Positions 47,449-59,770 of a stretch of DNA of 64,000 bases are shown piece by piece. A model generated the notes under the pieces. That model saw nothing but the letters and a program-made list of their open reading frames with translations, was not told the origin of the DNA and did not search any database. The position numbers and the translations under genes are program-made. Position 1 is the stretch's first letter; every line of letters begins with the position of its first letter. The DNA comes from Liolophura sinensis. Taxonomy: Eukaryota > Mollusca > Polyplacophora > Chitonida > Chitonidae. The stretch is from assembly GCF_032854445.1 (NCBI RefSeq), contig NC_088298.1:12327504-12391503 (forward strand). The letters run 5' to 3'.

Positions 47449-50400
47449 TCAGTACTTATATGTGTCCCTCGGGTAAGAGTGCAAATTCTCCACAAATGCA
47501 ATCCCTGAGGACTTAGAGGAAGATCCGCCATTGCCGTTCTCATCACTTCCACTTCCCCGGCCTCTCCTTCTCATGCCCCTGCTCCTCATGCCGCCGAAAG
47601 GTACATGTATGTCGTGGTGCCTCATCATATAGGGCTTCATGTAACCTTTTCCCCTGTCCTTACCCTTACCCTCTCTCTTGGATAGAAGTAAAACTTTGAT
47701 AAGATCGATAAGTCCAGCATCGTTATCTCCAGTCACTCCACCTAAAAAGAGATACATAATGGCCTCTCACCTTAATACTGGCCGCCTTCGTACAAGTAAA
47801 ATATTTAGTAAATAATTAAATAAACACAGCAATATTTTGTGTCGCATTCAATGGAGTAATATTTTGGTCAATACGTTATCTTGACTCGGTACCAAGTCAG
47901 AATGGAGTTTTGAGCTCGAAATAGTTTATCACGTGACTTGTTATCAATGTTACTTTTCATCACATTTATTAAAACATGGGCGTTTTAAAAAAAGTTTCAG
48001 AGTAGACCAAGGTGAAGGAAATTGAAGAGCTGGACGTTTTTGAACTTAACAAATTCGTGAAGGAAAGATTTTTCATTTGTGGCTTCGGAACACGGTGAGA
48101 CGGGTGATTGCTAAATTAATGTCACTAAAGGCTGCCTAAGTCACATGATACATTTGGACTTATTTCACCTTTAGCGACAACAGATTTCGAACTGGAAACT
48201 CCAATTATACGTATGCTCTCATACGTACTAGACAATAAGTCTGTATCTAAACCTGACGACATCATGTCCGGTTCCACACAAATGGCATTGTGATGTCTTA
48301 ACAGGTTACTAAAAGTATCCTTGGTACGGTGTCTGACGTCTACGATGTAGACCTGTCTGACTTGTTGTTTTTGTTGTTTTTTTAACACCTGGGCGCACGT
48401 AAAAGACATAAAGGCGTCGTCCTTGACATTGTATCCAATGCGTACACTTCATTCACAAGACTAAAAACACTTGCTTGGAATGTAATTCCGGGCACTCCAG
48501 CTTCCTGCACGTTTGAATATGGCCATCGTCATATAGATGATATATTCCTGAGATAGCAAAGCGTTAAATAACAATCAGTTAGATGAAAACAAACGATATT
48601 CAAGAATCTACAACATTCTCCAAGAACTCCGACATTCGTATACAACTGGTTAACAGCATAAATGCCTTCGATAATCGCAACAAGTATATACGAATTAGGA
48701 GACATAAGTATATACTTGTTACCTGTGACAGCTGCCATAACACAGTCCACCGCCGTCGCCACACAGACTTCGTCCTTTTTCAGCCCCGTGACAGTCAGGT
48801 CCAGATTGATCGTCTTTGAACAGGTGCTGGAAAGTATCGCCCGGATCGTACCCATAACGCTGCCTTGTGCCAAACAAAGGTCCAGTCTGTCTACATTGAA
48901 GCACGTGACGAGCACCGGATTCTCCATTTCCGTGCCCAGACACTGACCTGAGAAATGTCACAGACTAATTAAACAATGGCTCTAACAATTCCACTTAAAG
49001 AATCCCGTTTTAACAAAGCAAATTGCGGTCTTTGGTCTGGAATTGCAATCTAAGTTAAATAGTTTTATCCATAATTTTAGATAACTTTTCAGCCAACTGA
49101 AGATATAGTCAAATGTCTGGACGGTTAGGTGGGTTTTCTGGGCCATGATTGTAATGTGTGGCGTCAAAATTAGTTGGGCCGAAAGAAATAGGCGAACTCA
49201 TTTGGAATGCAAAACGTGCAGATTAGCATAGCTCTGAGATCGGTTGGCTACGCTCACACTCGAAGAGACCGAGTTCCGGGTTAGTGAATGGACGATTACT
49301 GGGCCCACTTTCACAAAGATGTCGTACATGTACGCTAATGCCACTTATAGGACAATGGAACGGCAATAGTGACGTACAAAATAACGTACGACAGATGTAT
49401 GACAAGAAATGTCGCTTTATGAAACTGTGCCCAGATCTGGATTTCTGAAAGCTAAGCTAGGAAGAGTGAAACAGATGTCAGATCTAAGACTGGTCACGGT
49501 CTTTTAGATTCCGAAATATTTAGACATGTCACGGTCACGTGGACTCCGAAATATACAGACAACCCACGGTCATTTGGATTGAGAAATTTACAGACAGGCC
49601 GTGTATTTGGATTGAGAAATATACAGACTAGCCGCGTTAATTTGGGTTGAGAAATATACAGACATGCCGCGTTAATTTGGATTGAGAAATATACCAACAG
49701 GCCACGGTCATTTGGATTCCGAAATATAGAGACAGGCCACGTTAATTTGGATTGCAAGATATACAGACAGGCCACATTAAGTTGGATTGAGAAATATACA
49801 GTCAGCTCACGTTAACTTTGATTGAGAAGTATATCGACAGGCTGCATTAATTTGGACTGAGAAATATACAGACAGTCTGCATTAATTTGGATTGAGAAAT
49901 ATACAGACAGGCCACGATAATGTGGATTGAGAAATATACAGACAGGCCGCGTTAATTTGGATTGAGAAATATACAGACAGGCCACGGTCATTTGGATTGA
50001 GAAATATACTGACAGGCCACGGTCATTTGGGTTCCGAAATATACAGACAGGCCACGTTAATTTGAACTGAGATAAATACAGACAGGTTTTGTTAATGTGG
50101 ATTAAGAAATATACAGAAAGGCCACGTTAATTTGGATTGAGAAATATACAGACAGGCCGCGTTAATTTGGATTGAGAAATATACCGACAGGCACGTAAAT
50201 TTGGATTGAGAAATATACAGACAGGCATGTTTATTTGGATTAAGAAATATAAAGACACGTCACGTTAATTTGGATTGAGAAATATACACACAGGACACGG
50301 TCATTTGGATTGAGAAATATACCGACAGGCCACGTTAAGTTGGATTGCGAAATATACAGACAGCTCACGTTAATTTGGATTGAGAAATATACAGACAGGC

Positions 50401-52789
50401 CGCCTTAATTTGGATTGAGAAATATACCAACAGGCCACGTTAATTTAGATTGGGAAATATATAGACAGGCCGCATTAATTTGGACTGAGAAATATAACAA
50501 CAGGCTGCGTTAATTTGGATTGAGAAATATACAGACAGGCCGCGTTAAGTTGGATTGCGAAATATACAGACAGGCCACGTTAATTTGGATTGAGAAGTAT
50601 ATCGACAGGCCGCATTAATTTGGACTGAGAAATACACAGACAGGCCGCCTTAATTTGGATTGAGAAATATACCGACAGGCACGTAAATTTGGATTGAGAA
50701 ATATACCGACAGGCACGTAAATTTGGATTGAGAAATATACAGACGGCCACGTTAATTTGGGTTGCCAAATATACAGACAGCTCACGTTAAGTTGGATTGC
50801 GAAGTATACAGACAGGCCACGTTAATTTGGATTGAGAAATATAACGACAGGCCGCATTAATTTGGATTGAGAAATATATCAACAGACCACGTTAATTTAG
50901 ATTGGGAAATATACAGACAGGCCGCATTAATTTGGACTGAGAAATATACAGACAGGCCGCGTTAATTTGGATTGAGAAATATACAGACAGGCCGCGTTAA
51001 GTTGGATTGCGAAATATACAGACAGGCCGCATTAATTTGGATTGAGAAGTATAGCGACAGGCCACATTAATTTGGACTGAGAAATATACAGACAAGCTGC
51101 GTTAATTTCGACTGAGAAATATACCAACAGGCCACGTTAATTTGGATTGAAAAATATACAGACAGGCCGCATTAATTTGGATTGAGAAATATACAGACAG
51201 GCCACGTTAATTTGGGTTGCCAAATATACAGACAGCTCACGTTAATTTGGATTGAAAAATATACAGACAGGCCGCATTAATTTGGACTGAGAAATATACA
51301 GACAAGCCGCCTTAATTTGGATTGAAAAATATACAGACAGCTCACGTTAATTTGGACTGAGAAGTATACCGACAGGCCGCATTAATTTGGATTGAAAAAT
51401 ATACAGACAGCTCACGTTAGTTTGAATTGAGAAATATACAGACAGGCCACATTAATTTGGACTGAGAAATATACAGACAGGCCGCATTAATTTGGACTGA
51501 GAAATATACAGACAAGCCGCCTTAATTTGGATTGAAAAATATACAGACAGCTCACGTTAGTTTGAATTGAGAAATATACAGACAGGCCACATTAATTTGG
51601 ATTGAGAAATATACCGACAGGCCGCGTTAAGTTGGATTGAGAAATATATAGACAGCTCACGTTAATTTGGACTGAGAAGTATAGCGACAGGCCGCATTAA
51701 TTTGGACTGAAAAATATACAGACAAGCCGCCTTAATTTGGATTGAAAAATATACAGACAGCTCACGTTAGTTTGGATTGAGAAATATACAGACAGCTCAC
51801 GTTAATTTGGACTGAGAAGTATAGCGACAGGCCGCGTTAATTTGGACTGAGAAATATACCGACAGGCCGCGTTAATTTGGATTGAGAAATATATAGGCAG
51901 GCCAGGTTAACTAGGATTGATAAATATATAGGCAGGCCAATCACAAGATGTAGATGGGATGAAACGCTCTTGTAATGTTGCTTCCTGTCGTATTTTTTTA
52001 TGATTAGCACGTTTCTAGTAATAAGCTGGAAATAATGTTAAAAATTTCGTGTATCGGTAGCTTTACATTACAATAATCAGGAAGTATCTACAAATTTTAC
52101 TAGATGAACTCTTCCACATCAGTCTGACATAGAACTGTCGATAGAGACCGGTTTCGTGGGCTTTAGTTCTTAGATTTAAACATTGATCGCTAACTTCTCA
52201 CCACAAAAGTTATTTTCAGGAAACCCTGGCCACCGTGGGACATGACGGATGTAACATTACGATACCTAAGGGCGTGATTTGAGTGAAGGTGTGAGTGAAT
52301 GTTTAACTGATCGGTTGCTTTAATTTTCTAAATGTCATTTTTGGGTCAGTACTGAGGGAACCAGCAGAATGTGCTAGACCTAGAAATAACTACTGTTTAA
52401 ATCTTGCTAAGTCTTTATACGTTTTTACCAAACAATAATTTTGCTATACGAAAATTTCCTGTTGTGCGTATACATGTAGATATAACAATACTTTCCCACC
52501 GGGTTTATGTGTTGAGCCTCTTTATTTAGTATTTGTTTCTACTGTTTAATTCGAATTTTTTTCAAACAAAGATATTGCCATTTCCGTCCTTTTTCGAAGA
52601 TGACCACGACAGTATTGTATATACCTAACAACAACAAAGAAAGAAAACCCCAAAGGGACCAAGAATGACCTATAAGTATAGCGGAATAGCTAATAACATT
52701 ACAAAATCCTTACCGTTTATGACAGCTGAAAACTGCACCAGAAGAAGGGATGCACTGAGCACAAAAGATAGCCTACGTGACACAGTCAT
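47449..52789 (-). CDS. Secreted six-cysteine protein with Gly/Arg/Lys-rich tail (three coding exons, reconstructed)
   Basis: Spliced model: exon 52714-52789, exon 48723-48947, exon 47449-47741; 76+225+293 = 594 nt, 197 residues plus TAA. Exon 1 encodes MTVSRR followed by a hydrophobic signal peptide core and ends at AACG/GTAAGG; TTTGTTCCACAG lies one base before the ATG. Exon 2 begins after TGACATTTCTCAG, is exactly 75 codons, holds all six cysteines (QC, TC, LC, STC, VC, DC) and ends at CACAG/GTAACA. Exon 3 begins after TCTTTTTAG and encodes a short hydrophobic stretch (LIDLIKVLLL), then a Lys/Arg/Gly/Ser-rich region with SKREGKGKDRGKG and GMRRRGRGSG, ending DTYKY. Both coding introns are phase 1 and all three frames join without a stop, which is unlikely by chance. 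Intron 1 contains a 2.4-kb satellite. Secretion and three disulfides are inferred. The basic runs could be processing sites or an acidic-partner-binding region. I do not recognise the family. Confidence 0.65.
47762..47822 (+). mobile_element. SINE 3' scrap next to the exon 3 acceptor
   Basis: CCTCTCACCTTAATACTGGC, CGCCTTCGTACAAGTAAAATA and AATAATTAAATAAAC resemble the body end and tail. It lies in intron 2 about 20 bases from the acceptor of exon 3. Confidence 0.5.
49489..51940. repeat. 35-bp satellite array inside intron 1 of the secreted-protein gene, about 70 copies
   Basis: The unit reads approximately GGATTGAGAAATATACAGAC followed by AGGCCGCGTTAATTT, 35 bases. Variants alternate GGCCACG/GGCCGCG/AGCTCACG and GATTGAG/GACTGAG/GATTGAA. 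Copies run head to tail with few indels, and three units (105 bp) keep a frame, which explains the short repetitive open frames in it; these are not genes. The edges are more diverged (TTCCGAAATAT variants at the low-coordinate side) than the centre, as expected for an array homogenised internally. Confidence 0.95.
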
Positions 52790-52918
52790 GCTGTGGAACA
52801 AAAGAAGAACAAGAAAAATGTGTGTGCATTTATAATAATGTTTTTTTTTATATAATGTTCAGTTTTAACGCTTTCAGTATTTAATGGCCTAATTGTTTCC
52901 TTAATAAGAGAACTATAT

Positions 52919-53093
52919 TCCTTTGAAAGGCGCTGTGAAATACAGTATACCGTTAAGACTCCAGAGTAAACTAATGCATTCGCCAGACATTTCCTCATGA
53001 CGAGTGCTGGATTCGAACACACGGCCATGCGCATTGGTTAAGGACCTGATGCAGTTTATCGCAGGCCAACCTTCTAACCGTAACAGCGAGGGC
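52919..53093 (-). mobile_element. tRNA-like SINE fragment upstream of the secreted-protein signal exon
   Basis: On the minus strand: CCCTCGCTGTTACGGTTAGA, later GTGTTCGAATCCAGCACTC (B box) and GAGGAAATGTCTGGCGAATG. It sits in the presumed first intron of that gene. Confidence 0.5.
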
Positions 53094-53294
53094 CCACTTC
53101 TGATCATTGACCCTTGTCCAAATATATCTCGTTGAATCGTGATGAAATTACTTTATATGGAAGTTCAAAAACAACCGAAAATCTTGTAATAAAAAGCAGC
53201 AACTGGCATTTCCCTGAACTCAAAGCTGTCACACTGAACAAGAGAACTTAATAACAAGAAAGGTCATAAGAAAACAGGAAAGCATAAGACTCAC

Positions 53295-53435
53295 CTGAAA
53301 TGCGGATCTGGAAACAGCAGGTCGGAGTGTCGTCAGGCTGTTCGAATACTCGATCTTGGAAAAGGTCTGACTTTTGTAGCAGACTGCCCGGATGTCAGAT
53401 AAGATGCCGGCATCCTGTCGATCACTGTCTCAATA
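53295..53435 (-). other. Possible 5' non-coding exon of the secreted six-cysteine gene
   Basis: The donor TTTCAG/GTGAGT at 53294-53295 matches the consensus very well and lies about 500 bases upstream of the acceptor that precedes the ATG at 52789. The bases before it contain a short upstream frame (ATGCCGGCATCT...) closed by TGA after 26 codons, so the exon would be leader sequence. The upstream boundary is a guess; no TATA box or start site was identified. Confidence 0.35.
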
Positions 53436-54568
53436 CATGGGAAGAGAAACAATGAAAGCCGATTAATCTGTCATGTGCGCACTAAAGACGTTAAGCGTTT
53501 GGAAATATTTTCAGCACGACAAAAATATTTTCTGTAAAAAAAAATATATATGCAGAAATGGTTTCCTCTGTAAAAAAAAGTTTCATATATCAAAAAGAAT
53601 AGTGGTAAAAGAATATTTAACTCTGTTAAAAGAATATTTTCTATAAAAAAACTGATTGAATATCCTTCGTTGATAGACTGTTTAATAACTCATTTTAACG
53701 CACAGGTATGCAGAAGATTCAAATTCAAATGAAATTGCAAGGTACTAATAAAGTAAAATATGCCGTACCGTCCAGTTCACATGTCACTCCATGTTAGTCT
53801 GCCCTACGTATGTTTAATCACAAGGTAAAGCCAGGTGTTGAAGAATGACAGCTGCGTCTCCAGGAATGCAGCCGGCATATTATCTTCCATCTCCAGCTAT
53901 AACAGTTGACTGGGAGTCGAAATCGGCGTTATTAAATAATACACAGTTTACACAAATACATGTAAGTTTCCCCGGCATAGACAAAAGTTTATTACATGTT
54001 ACGTACAGTACTTAATCACTTTTTGTGAATTCATTTATGTACATACCTTTAAATTACTTTCGTCCATGGTATAGGGCTGCACTTTAATTTTGACAGATGT
54101 CGACTATGTATTTAATTTGAGTGATTAGCTTCGTATAGAAGTTTATCTTGAAAATATTCTTTTTGTTTACCAAAGAAAATGGTATTCATTGTGTTGTTGT
54201 TCTAAGGAGACTTCGACAAACAAGAACATATTAAACTTCAATGAACTAGTGAAATGCCCGTTGAAAAGAATCCATATATATGCATGTCACAAGTGGGAGG
54301 GTTAATGCCATGTCTCTTTGTATATATACAATTTGTGACCCCATTATTGCCCAAACCACACTGATCATGTTTAATATATATAATCTACAAAATAGTACAT
54401 CGTAATGTGTAAAATTATATTATACTGTATAGATGAAAAAATTGTTTTGGAGAGGGGAAGCTGTCAAAAAGTTCAAACAGGGCCTACATTCAGCTGTCTA
54501 TAAAACCTTCATTGAACATTCTCCAGTCGAGGATAAAATTATGTGTTAATTACCGTATACCTGGTTTA
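53436..54568. other. No gene recognised
   Basis: Would hold the promoter of the secreted-protein gene if the 5' exon model is right; no TATA box or other start signal stood out. A-rich runs near 53537 and 53570. Confidence 0.4.
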
Positions 54569-54652
54569 ATTGATTTGATTTGATTTGATTTGATTGGTGT
54601 TTTATGCCGTACTCAAGAATATTTCACTTATACGATGGCGATCAGCATTATG
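54569..54652 (-). mobile_element. SINE 3' fragment
   Basis: (GATTT)n tail, TTGGTGTTTTATGCCGTACT, then body to CAGCATTATGAAACC. Confidence 0.85.
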
Positions 54653-54667
54653 AAACCGTGGTCTCAC

Positions 54668-54800
54668 TGATTTATTTGTTTTATTTATTTCATTAGTGTT
54701 TTTCGCCGTAATATTTCACTTATGTGACGGCAACCAGCAATTTAGTGTGAGGAAACTTGGCAGAACCCGGAGGGAACCCACAACCATGCACAGGTGGTTT
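54668..54800 (-). mobile_element. Diverged SINE 3' fragment, second copy in tandem orientation
   Basis: TTTATTTCATTAGTGTTTTT, TATTTCACTTATGTGACGGC, GGAAACTTGGCAGAACCCGG, CAACCATGCACAGGTGG: an older copy than its neighbour. Confidence 0.8.
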
Positions 54801-55839
54801 CATTGAGATATCGTTGTTGTGGCCAATGACTGAGTGAGTTTCTAGTAGATTATATCAAGGAATTATAGGTCAGTTTTTCGTCGAAGAACTACCGCTGCAC
54901 GACCGCGTGGAAGTGAAGTAAACAAGTGTAATTCCCTTCCGATTAGGGAATACATAGCTTATAAGATTTCTGTGTAAGGTAGCTTTACTCCCGCAGTAAA
55001 AACTTTTCGGTTAAAACTTTTTTACAAAGGCACTGTATTTGCAATGATCGCTTCGTTTACCAAGGGAAGCGTTATTTGTATGATGACCTGTATTAAGTTA
55101 TAAGACAAAAGAAAGTATACAAGAGATGGACGATGCTAGTATATACAGCCGTTACGTCTAAGTGCAAATTCTGGAGTTGTACACGGATTAGACTCCATTA
55201 GAAAGGACCTAGTACAATAAGGCGGAGAATCGGATACCACAGAGGTACGATAAGAAAGTGCAAATTTCAAAATCCCAACACAATTCCGTAAAATTCCAAA
55301 TCAGAAGTATAAAACTTGGTTGAAGAACCTATAAAAGTTATATGGCCTTGAAAGAGATAGTTGCTTAGTAATAAAAAAAAATGCATTCTCGATCAAACAA
55401 AATGCATTCTCGATCAAAGACCAATTTTTCGTACAGACGAGACATTGCGTTTTCAATTTAAAGTATGAAGATCAACGTTAACCAGAAAAATACCTTTACT
55501 GAAACTTTCATGTGTGTATTTATACATGCTATCAGACTTTATTTTGGTAAATATTTGTCGTCATATATGTAAAACATAAACTTCATAATGTGATCAGTTT
55601 TGTCATACTTTAGCAAGTCTAAAATTTGTATTTCTGCTGATTGGCTCCTTCAAGACACGCGCCTTCTATAGAACTCTGAGGGAAAAGATTACCCGGGCTT
55701 CAACTTCGATGGGGTATTGGAGTCATTGTTTCCGAAGATAGACGTCATGAAATGGGAATAGGTTACAACCCTGAAGAACCCTGAAGAGATTCTATACATC
55801 TGGATTTTAAATTATCCCTTAATGCTATCTTTACAAAAA

Positions 55840-56053
55840 AGATTTATTTATTTATTTAGTTAGTTAGTTATTTGATTTGTGTTTTACGCCGTACTCAAGA
55901 ATATTTCACTGATATGACGGCGGCCAGCATAATGGTGAGAGGAAACCGGGCAGAGTCCGGGAGAATCCCACGACCATCCGCAAGCTGCTGTCAGACCTTT
56001 CCACGTACGGCCGGAGAGGAAGCCAGCACGAGCTGGATTTGAACTCACAGCGA
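55840..56053 (-). mobile_element. SINE truncated in the tRNA-like head, with target-site duplication
   Basis: Complete tail and body, ending just past the B box complement (GATTTGAACTCACAGCGA). TACAAAAA lies at 55832-55839 and 56054-56061. Confidence 0.9.
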
Positions 56054-56104
56054 TACAAAAAGGAGAATGGTAAAATATGGAACAGCAGCTGATACAAACG
56101 TGTG

Positions 56105-56106
<2 letters not shown>

Positions 56107-56185
<79 letters not shown>

Positions 56186-56186
56186 A

Positions 56187-56267
<81 letters not shown>
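56107..56267. repeat. (AT)n microsatellite, about 160 bp, with mirror-placed AAGAGT/ACTCTT
   Basis: Two long AT runs are separated by AAGAGT at about 56183-56188, and the second run ends in ACTCTT, so the second half is flanked by an inverted 6-mer and can fold on itself completely. The open frames YIYIYI on both strands are artefacts. Confidence 0.95.
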
Positions 56268-56268
<1 letters not shown>

Positions 56269-57614
56269 TCTTGTGCTGAAAAACTGAAAAAAGAAATAGC
56301 CTTACGCGTGTGTCAGTAGTTGTCACTCACACCTACAGTCAGTTAAACACTGGGACCGATTGCCCGCCTTGCCATGCCAGGTCCTGGGCCATATTTATTT
56401 CAAATTTTGATAATTCATTTTCTTATCTTTCCTATTATAGGCCACTATAATTTTTAATATTGTACATACGTGAGTTGATCTATTTACGTTGTCACTGGAG
56501 GAGGGACATTTCTTGATTAATTATGGTTATCGGTCTTGATTATAAATTAATATGGAAATGAATTATGAATATTGAAGCTCCTTAACATACACCGGTCGTT
56601 TTCTCTTTCTGTTTTTGAGACACTGGCTTTGTTAAATACGTTGTCATCTTCATTATTTTTCAACATAATGCTTTGAAATTTGGCACGCACTAAACATTTT
56701 TGATGTCTTTACTAGTTTTAAAGATGTTAGGAAAGGTTTTAGTAGTACCTATGCACTTGGAAATTAAAATTTTGAATTTTATAATTTTGAAAAATAATTC
56801 TTGTTTGCTTTGAGGCCTTATATCGTGTTTTCTATGTATATATAGTGGCAGACTTTATGTTCGCTTTAAACAGCAGTTTATCACAAAGATTGTAATAAGT
56901 TATTTCCCCAGCCTTGGGCAGCCAGCTTGTTTATTTCCCCACCCTCACAGTTTTTTGAGATTGTGGTGAAATTTAGCGGTCGTGTGACTTGCCAGAATTA
57001 GGCAACAATAAACTGTTGGTCACTGTATGTTTATTCGATTACTCAGCTCATTTGTAACCAAAATCGCGGTTTGGTCACTGCGACAGGAATTATCCATACC
57101 ATATCACACCTACCAATGGACAATTAAAACAAATGAAGAATGGTCAAAAATGTAGATCGTGAATTTCCTGAAACAACTTTCACTGGAATTCGCTTAATCG
57201 AGGACCCCCAAGAGAAAAGTGACGTTTTCTGTGTGAATGAAGTGATGAATCATATCAAATAAGTGGTTTTATAGAAATAAAACACACATATGCATCTAAT
57301 GGAAATGACAGCATTAACACGGATGGAGATTTTTACATTTCCTCAACGACCAGTAAAGAAGAAATTTTGTTCGATATTTAGTACATTGTCTGCCTCATAA
57401 CATTTTAATTGCATTCTTTAAATGTATACTTAGTTGATCAATTTACTTCACATCTGGATTATTTAATTCCATATCACTTAGAATCGTTCACGCATTACGA
57501 TTACGCAATTATGACAGCCAATGATTCGTATCATGAAGCGAGCATGTTTTCGAATTTTCCCACGTTCATATATAGTACAGTAGTGTGTTCCCAAACATGT
57601 GAACTGCATGCATT
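56268..57614. other. No gene recognised
   Basis: Unique-looking AT-rich sequence; the only frame over 75 codons (57409-57645) runs into the hairpin. Confidence 0.5.
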
Positions 57615-57674
57615 TATCTTGCTACCAAAGTTAATCTCCACATAAATGCGGAGAATAAGTTTGGTAGCAAGATA
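57615..57674. other. Hairpin with a 25-bp stem and 10-base loop
   Basis: The left arm 57615-57639 (TATCTTGCTACCAAA core) pairs with 57650-57674 (TTTGGTAGCAAGATA core); only two of 25 positions mismatch, and the loop is ACATAAATGC. Partial complementarity continues outward (CATGCAT / ATATGATACATG). Size and near-perfect pairing are compatible with a microRNA precursor or with a MITE remnant; expression is unknown. Confidence 0.6.
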
Positions 57675-58440
57675 TATGATACATGACAACGACAGGATGT
57701 TGAAGTACCCACGATTAACTCTGCCCAGATGACGTACCCGAAAAAAATCATGCTAGGACATTCTTACTGCCTACAACAAGCTAATTAACGTCTCAATCAT
57801 TCATGTATGTCAAATGCTATATACGTTTCCTTCGTCATTAACTTAATGCTTATTATAAATATAAAGATTTCAATTAAGATATTGTTATAATTGTACTGAT
57901 GTGTCCTGTTTGAGCTATGCAATCATCAGTCAAGCATGTTGATGGGATAATCCTTACGAGATATTAATTTCACTCACAATATATTCTGGTTGTGGGTAAT
58001 TTATAGCGCATTGTACAACAGCTTTAAAATCTATTGAAAGACTTAACATACCTGTAAGAACGCCACTGTATGGCTGGTAACGCCTAGGCAGTATGTATTA
58101 CAGTATAAGCATTACATGTTAGATACAACCCTCAAGTTCATAAGTTTAAATATTAACTGTAAAGATATCAAATATAACTCAGAATGATTTGTCCATGGGA
58201 AATTCTGTGTCCACTCGTAAATAAATCTTATGTATTATATCACTTTTTAACGGCGGCGAATTAGCGATGGGTACATATTGCTTATCGTATTACAGTGGTT
58301 GTGTCAAGTATTGACGTGAATCAGCCATTGTATGGATTGTGACCAGGTAAACATGTGTATATATTTACAAACTGCAACACTTCAGTGCAAAGAAACACTA
58401 AAATAAAGTACATATATACACGTCTATCTTAAAGAAGACA

Positions 58441-58662
58441 ATGGGGTACCGGCAGATTTTTCCCCTCACAAAGGGTGGCGCTTGTGTGACATAGGACTTG
58501 CAAGTCACAAGTCTTTTGTTGTGCGACGCAAAACATGTTGCGTGCTGCGGTTTCATCTGTGACGTATTTGGTCTACCCATTGTGACGTCGCGCTGTTGAC
58601 GCTGCGGTGGAAGGTCCAGCGTCACTGAAATATCCCACTTCGGACTTCTGCCGGTATCCCAT
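58441..58662. mobile_element. MITE-like element with 16-bp inverted ends
   Basis: ATGGGGTACCGGCAGA at the left and, in complement, ATGGGATACCGGCAGA at the right (one mismatch). No clear target-site duplication. It includes GTGACGTC motifs. Confidence 0.5.
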
Positions 58663-58809
58663 TTTGTCGATTTATTCTATCCTAGCTTTTCCATCAGAAT
58701 GAAAAGGTTAAAGAAAAATAAAACATCGAATTCTACGATTCCTAATGTGACGTCACTCACCAACAGAAACGTCTAGCAGCCTTCAGTGGCAACAGCTGAC
58801 GTGACGTCA
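58583..58809. promoter_or_regulatory. Cluster of CRE-like TGACGTCA sites
   Basis: Perfect TGACGTCA at 58748-58755 and 58802-58809 and TGACGTCG at 58583-58590, followed by the repeat GGTCAGCGTACGGTCAG. TGACGTCA is the CREB/ATF consensus. No adjacent gene was identified, so a regulatory role is conjecture. Confidence 0.25.
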
Positions 58810-59770
58810 GTGGTACGGTCAGCGTACGGTCAGAACAAGACACCGTACGTAGAACCCAGCTTTTCACTGCTTCTCTAGCTCCCGTCGGCGATGTTCGCAT
58901 CATGGCAATTTTTTCTCTTTCATATTTGTATCAGAGCTGCGGGGATGAAATGTTAGGACACTGTTACTTTTAATGCATCTCAGCTGATTGCTGTTAAATA
59001 ATTAACTATTTCTGGTGGCTTCAGTGATATCTTCCAGCAATAGACTTGTGATGAAGTCTTCGTTCAGTACTATGAGGCAAAGAGTTACTGTCTAACGGCC
59101 GTATTTAATTGGTTATACTTGAGATCATTTGCTATCACAACGTCTTTGCTACATGCTCTGTTGTAAATCTTATATATTTATGGCGCTGATTTTTTTCTTT
59201 TTTTTTTTTTTTGTTTGTTTTTTGGTTAGTATTCAAACTCGAATATTTCGGATAAATTAAGAAATACGTATTTACATGTAGGTTAATTGTTACGTTTCCT
59301 TGACAGAGATGCGTCATTATAGATTAAGTTAATACCGGTACATAAAGTAACATAAACCAATTAATGTCTGGAAAATAAATAAACGATACATGTATCAATA
59401 ACAACGTTAACATTTTGGTTCAATTAAGTTAGCCTTATTGTGCTAATTAAGCACATTATTAAGTTGCAGGCAAGCTAATAGACCGAGTGTCATTCGGTGA
59501 AATATTAGGGTAAATTCTTTGCCCTGTACTTATCCGTGATACATATATTGAGTAAATACATTCAATGCCAACAGTTTGATAGTTCGTACATAAAGCTGCT
59601 GTGATCAGAGCAATGTAGACTGAGTGTGTGAGTGCTTGGGGTTTAAGGTCGTACTTAACAATCGTCATATGACGACGAAGAGTGCATGTATTCTGCCTGC
59701 TTGTTGCAGTACGGATTTTCACCGCTCTTTTACCTAGTGCTGCTTTACTGAGACGCCTTACCGAAGGCAA

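Noticed and set aside
48125-48440. 94-codon minus frame (MSFTCAQVLKK) considered as an extra exon of the secreted-protein gene
   Set aside because: No acceptor in matching phase; inclusion would break the phase-1 chain that joins exon 2 to exon 3 directly, and it ends in a stop before exon 3.
49494-50768. Minus-strand repetitive frames (VYFSIQI, CKFLNPN)
   Set aside because: Products of the 35-bp satellite (three units = 105 bp keep frame) inside an intron.
56045-56326. 93- and 61-codon YIYIYI frames
   Set aside because: Translations of an (AT)n microsatellite.
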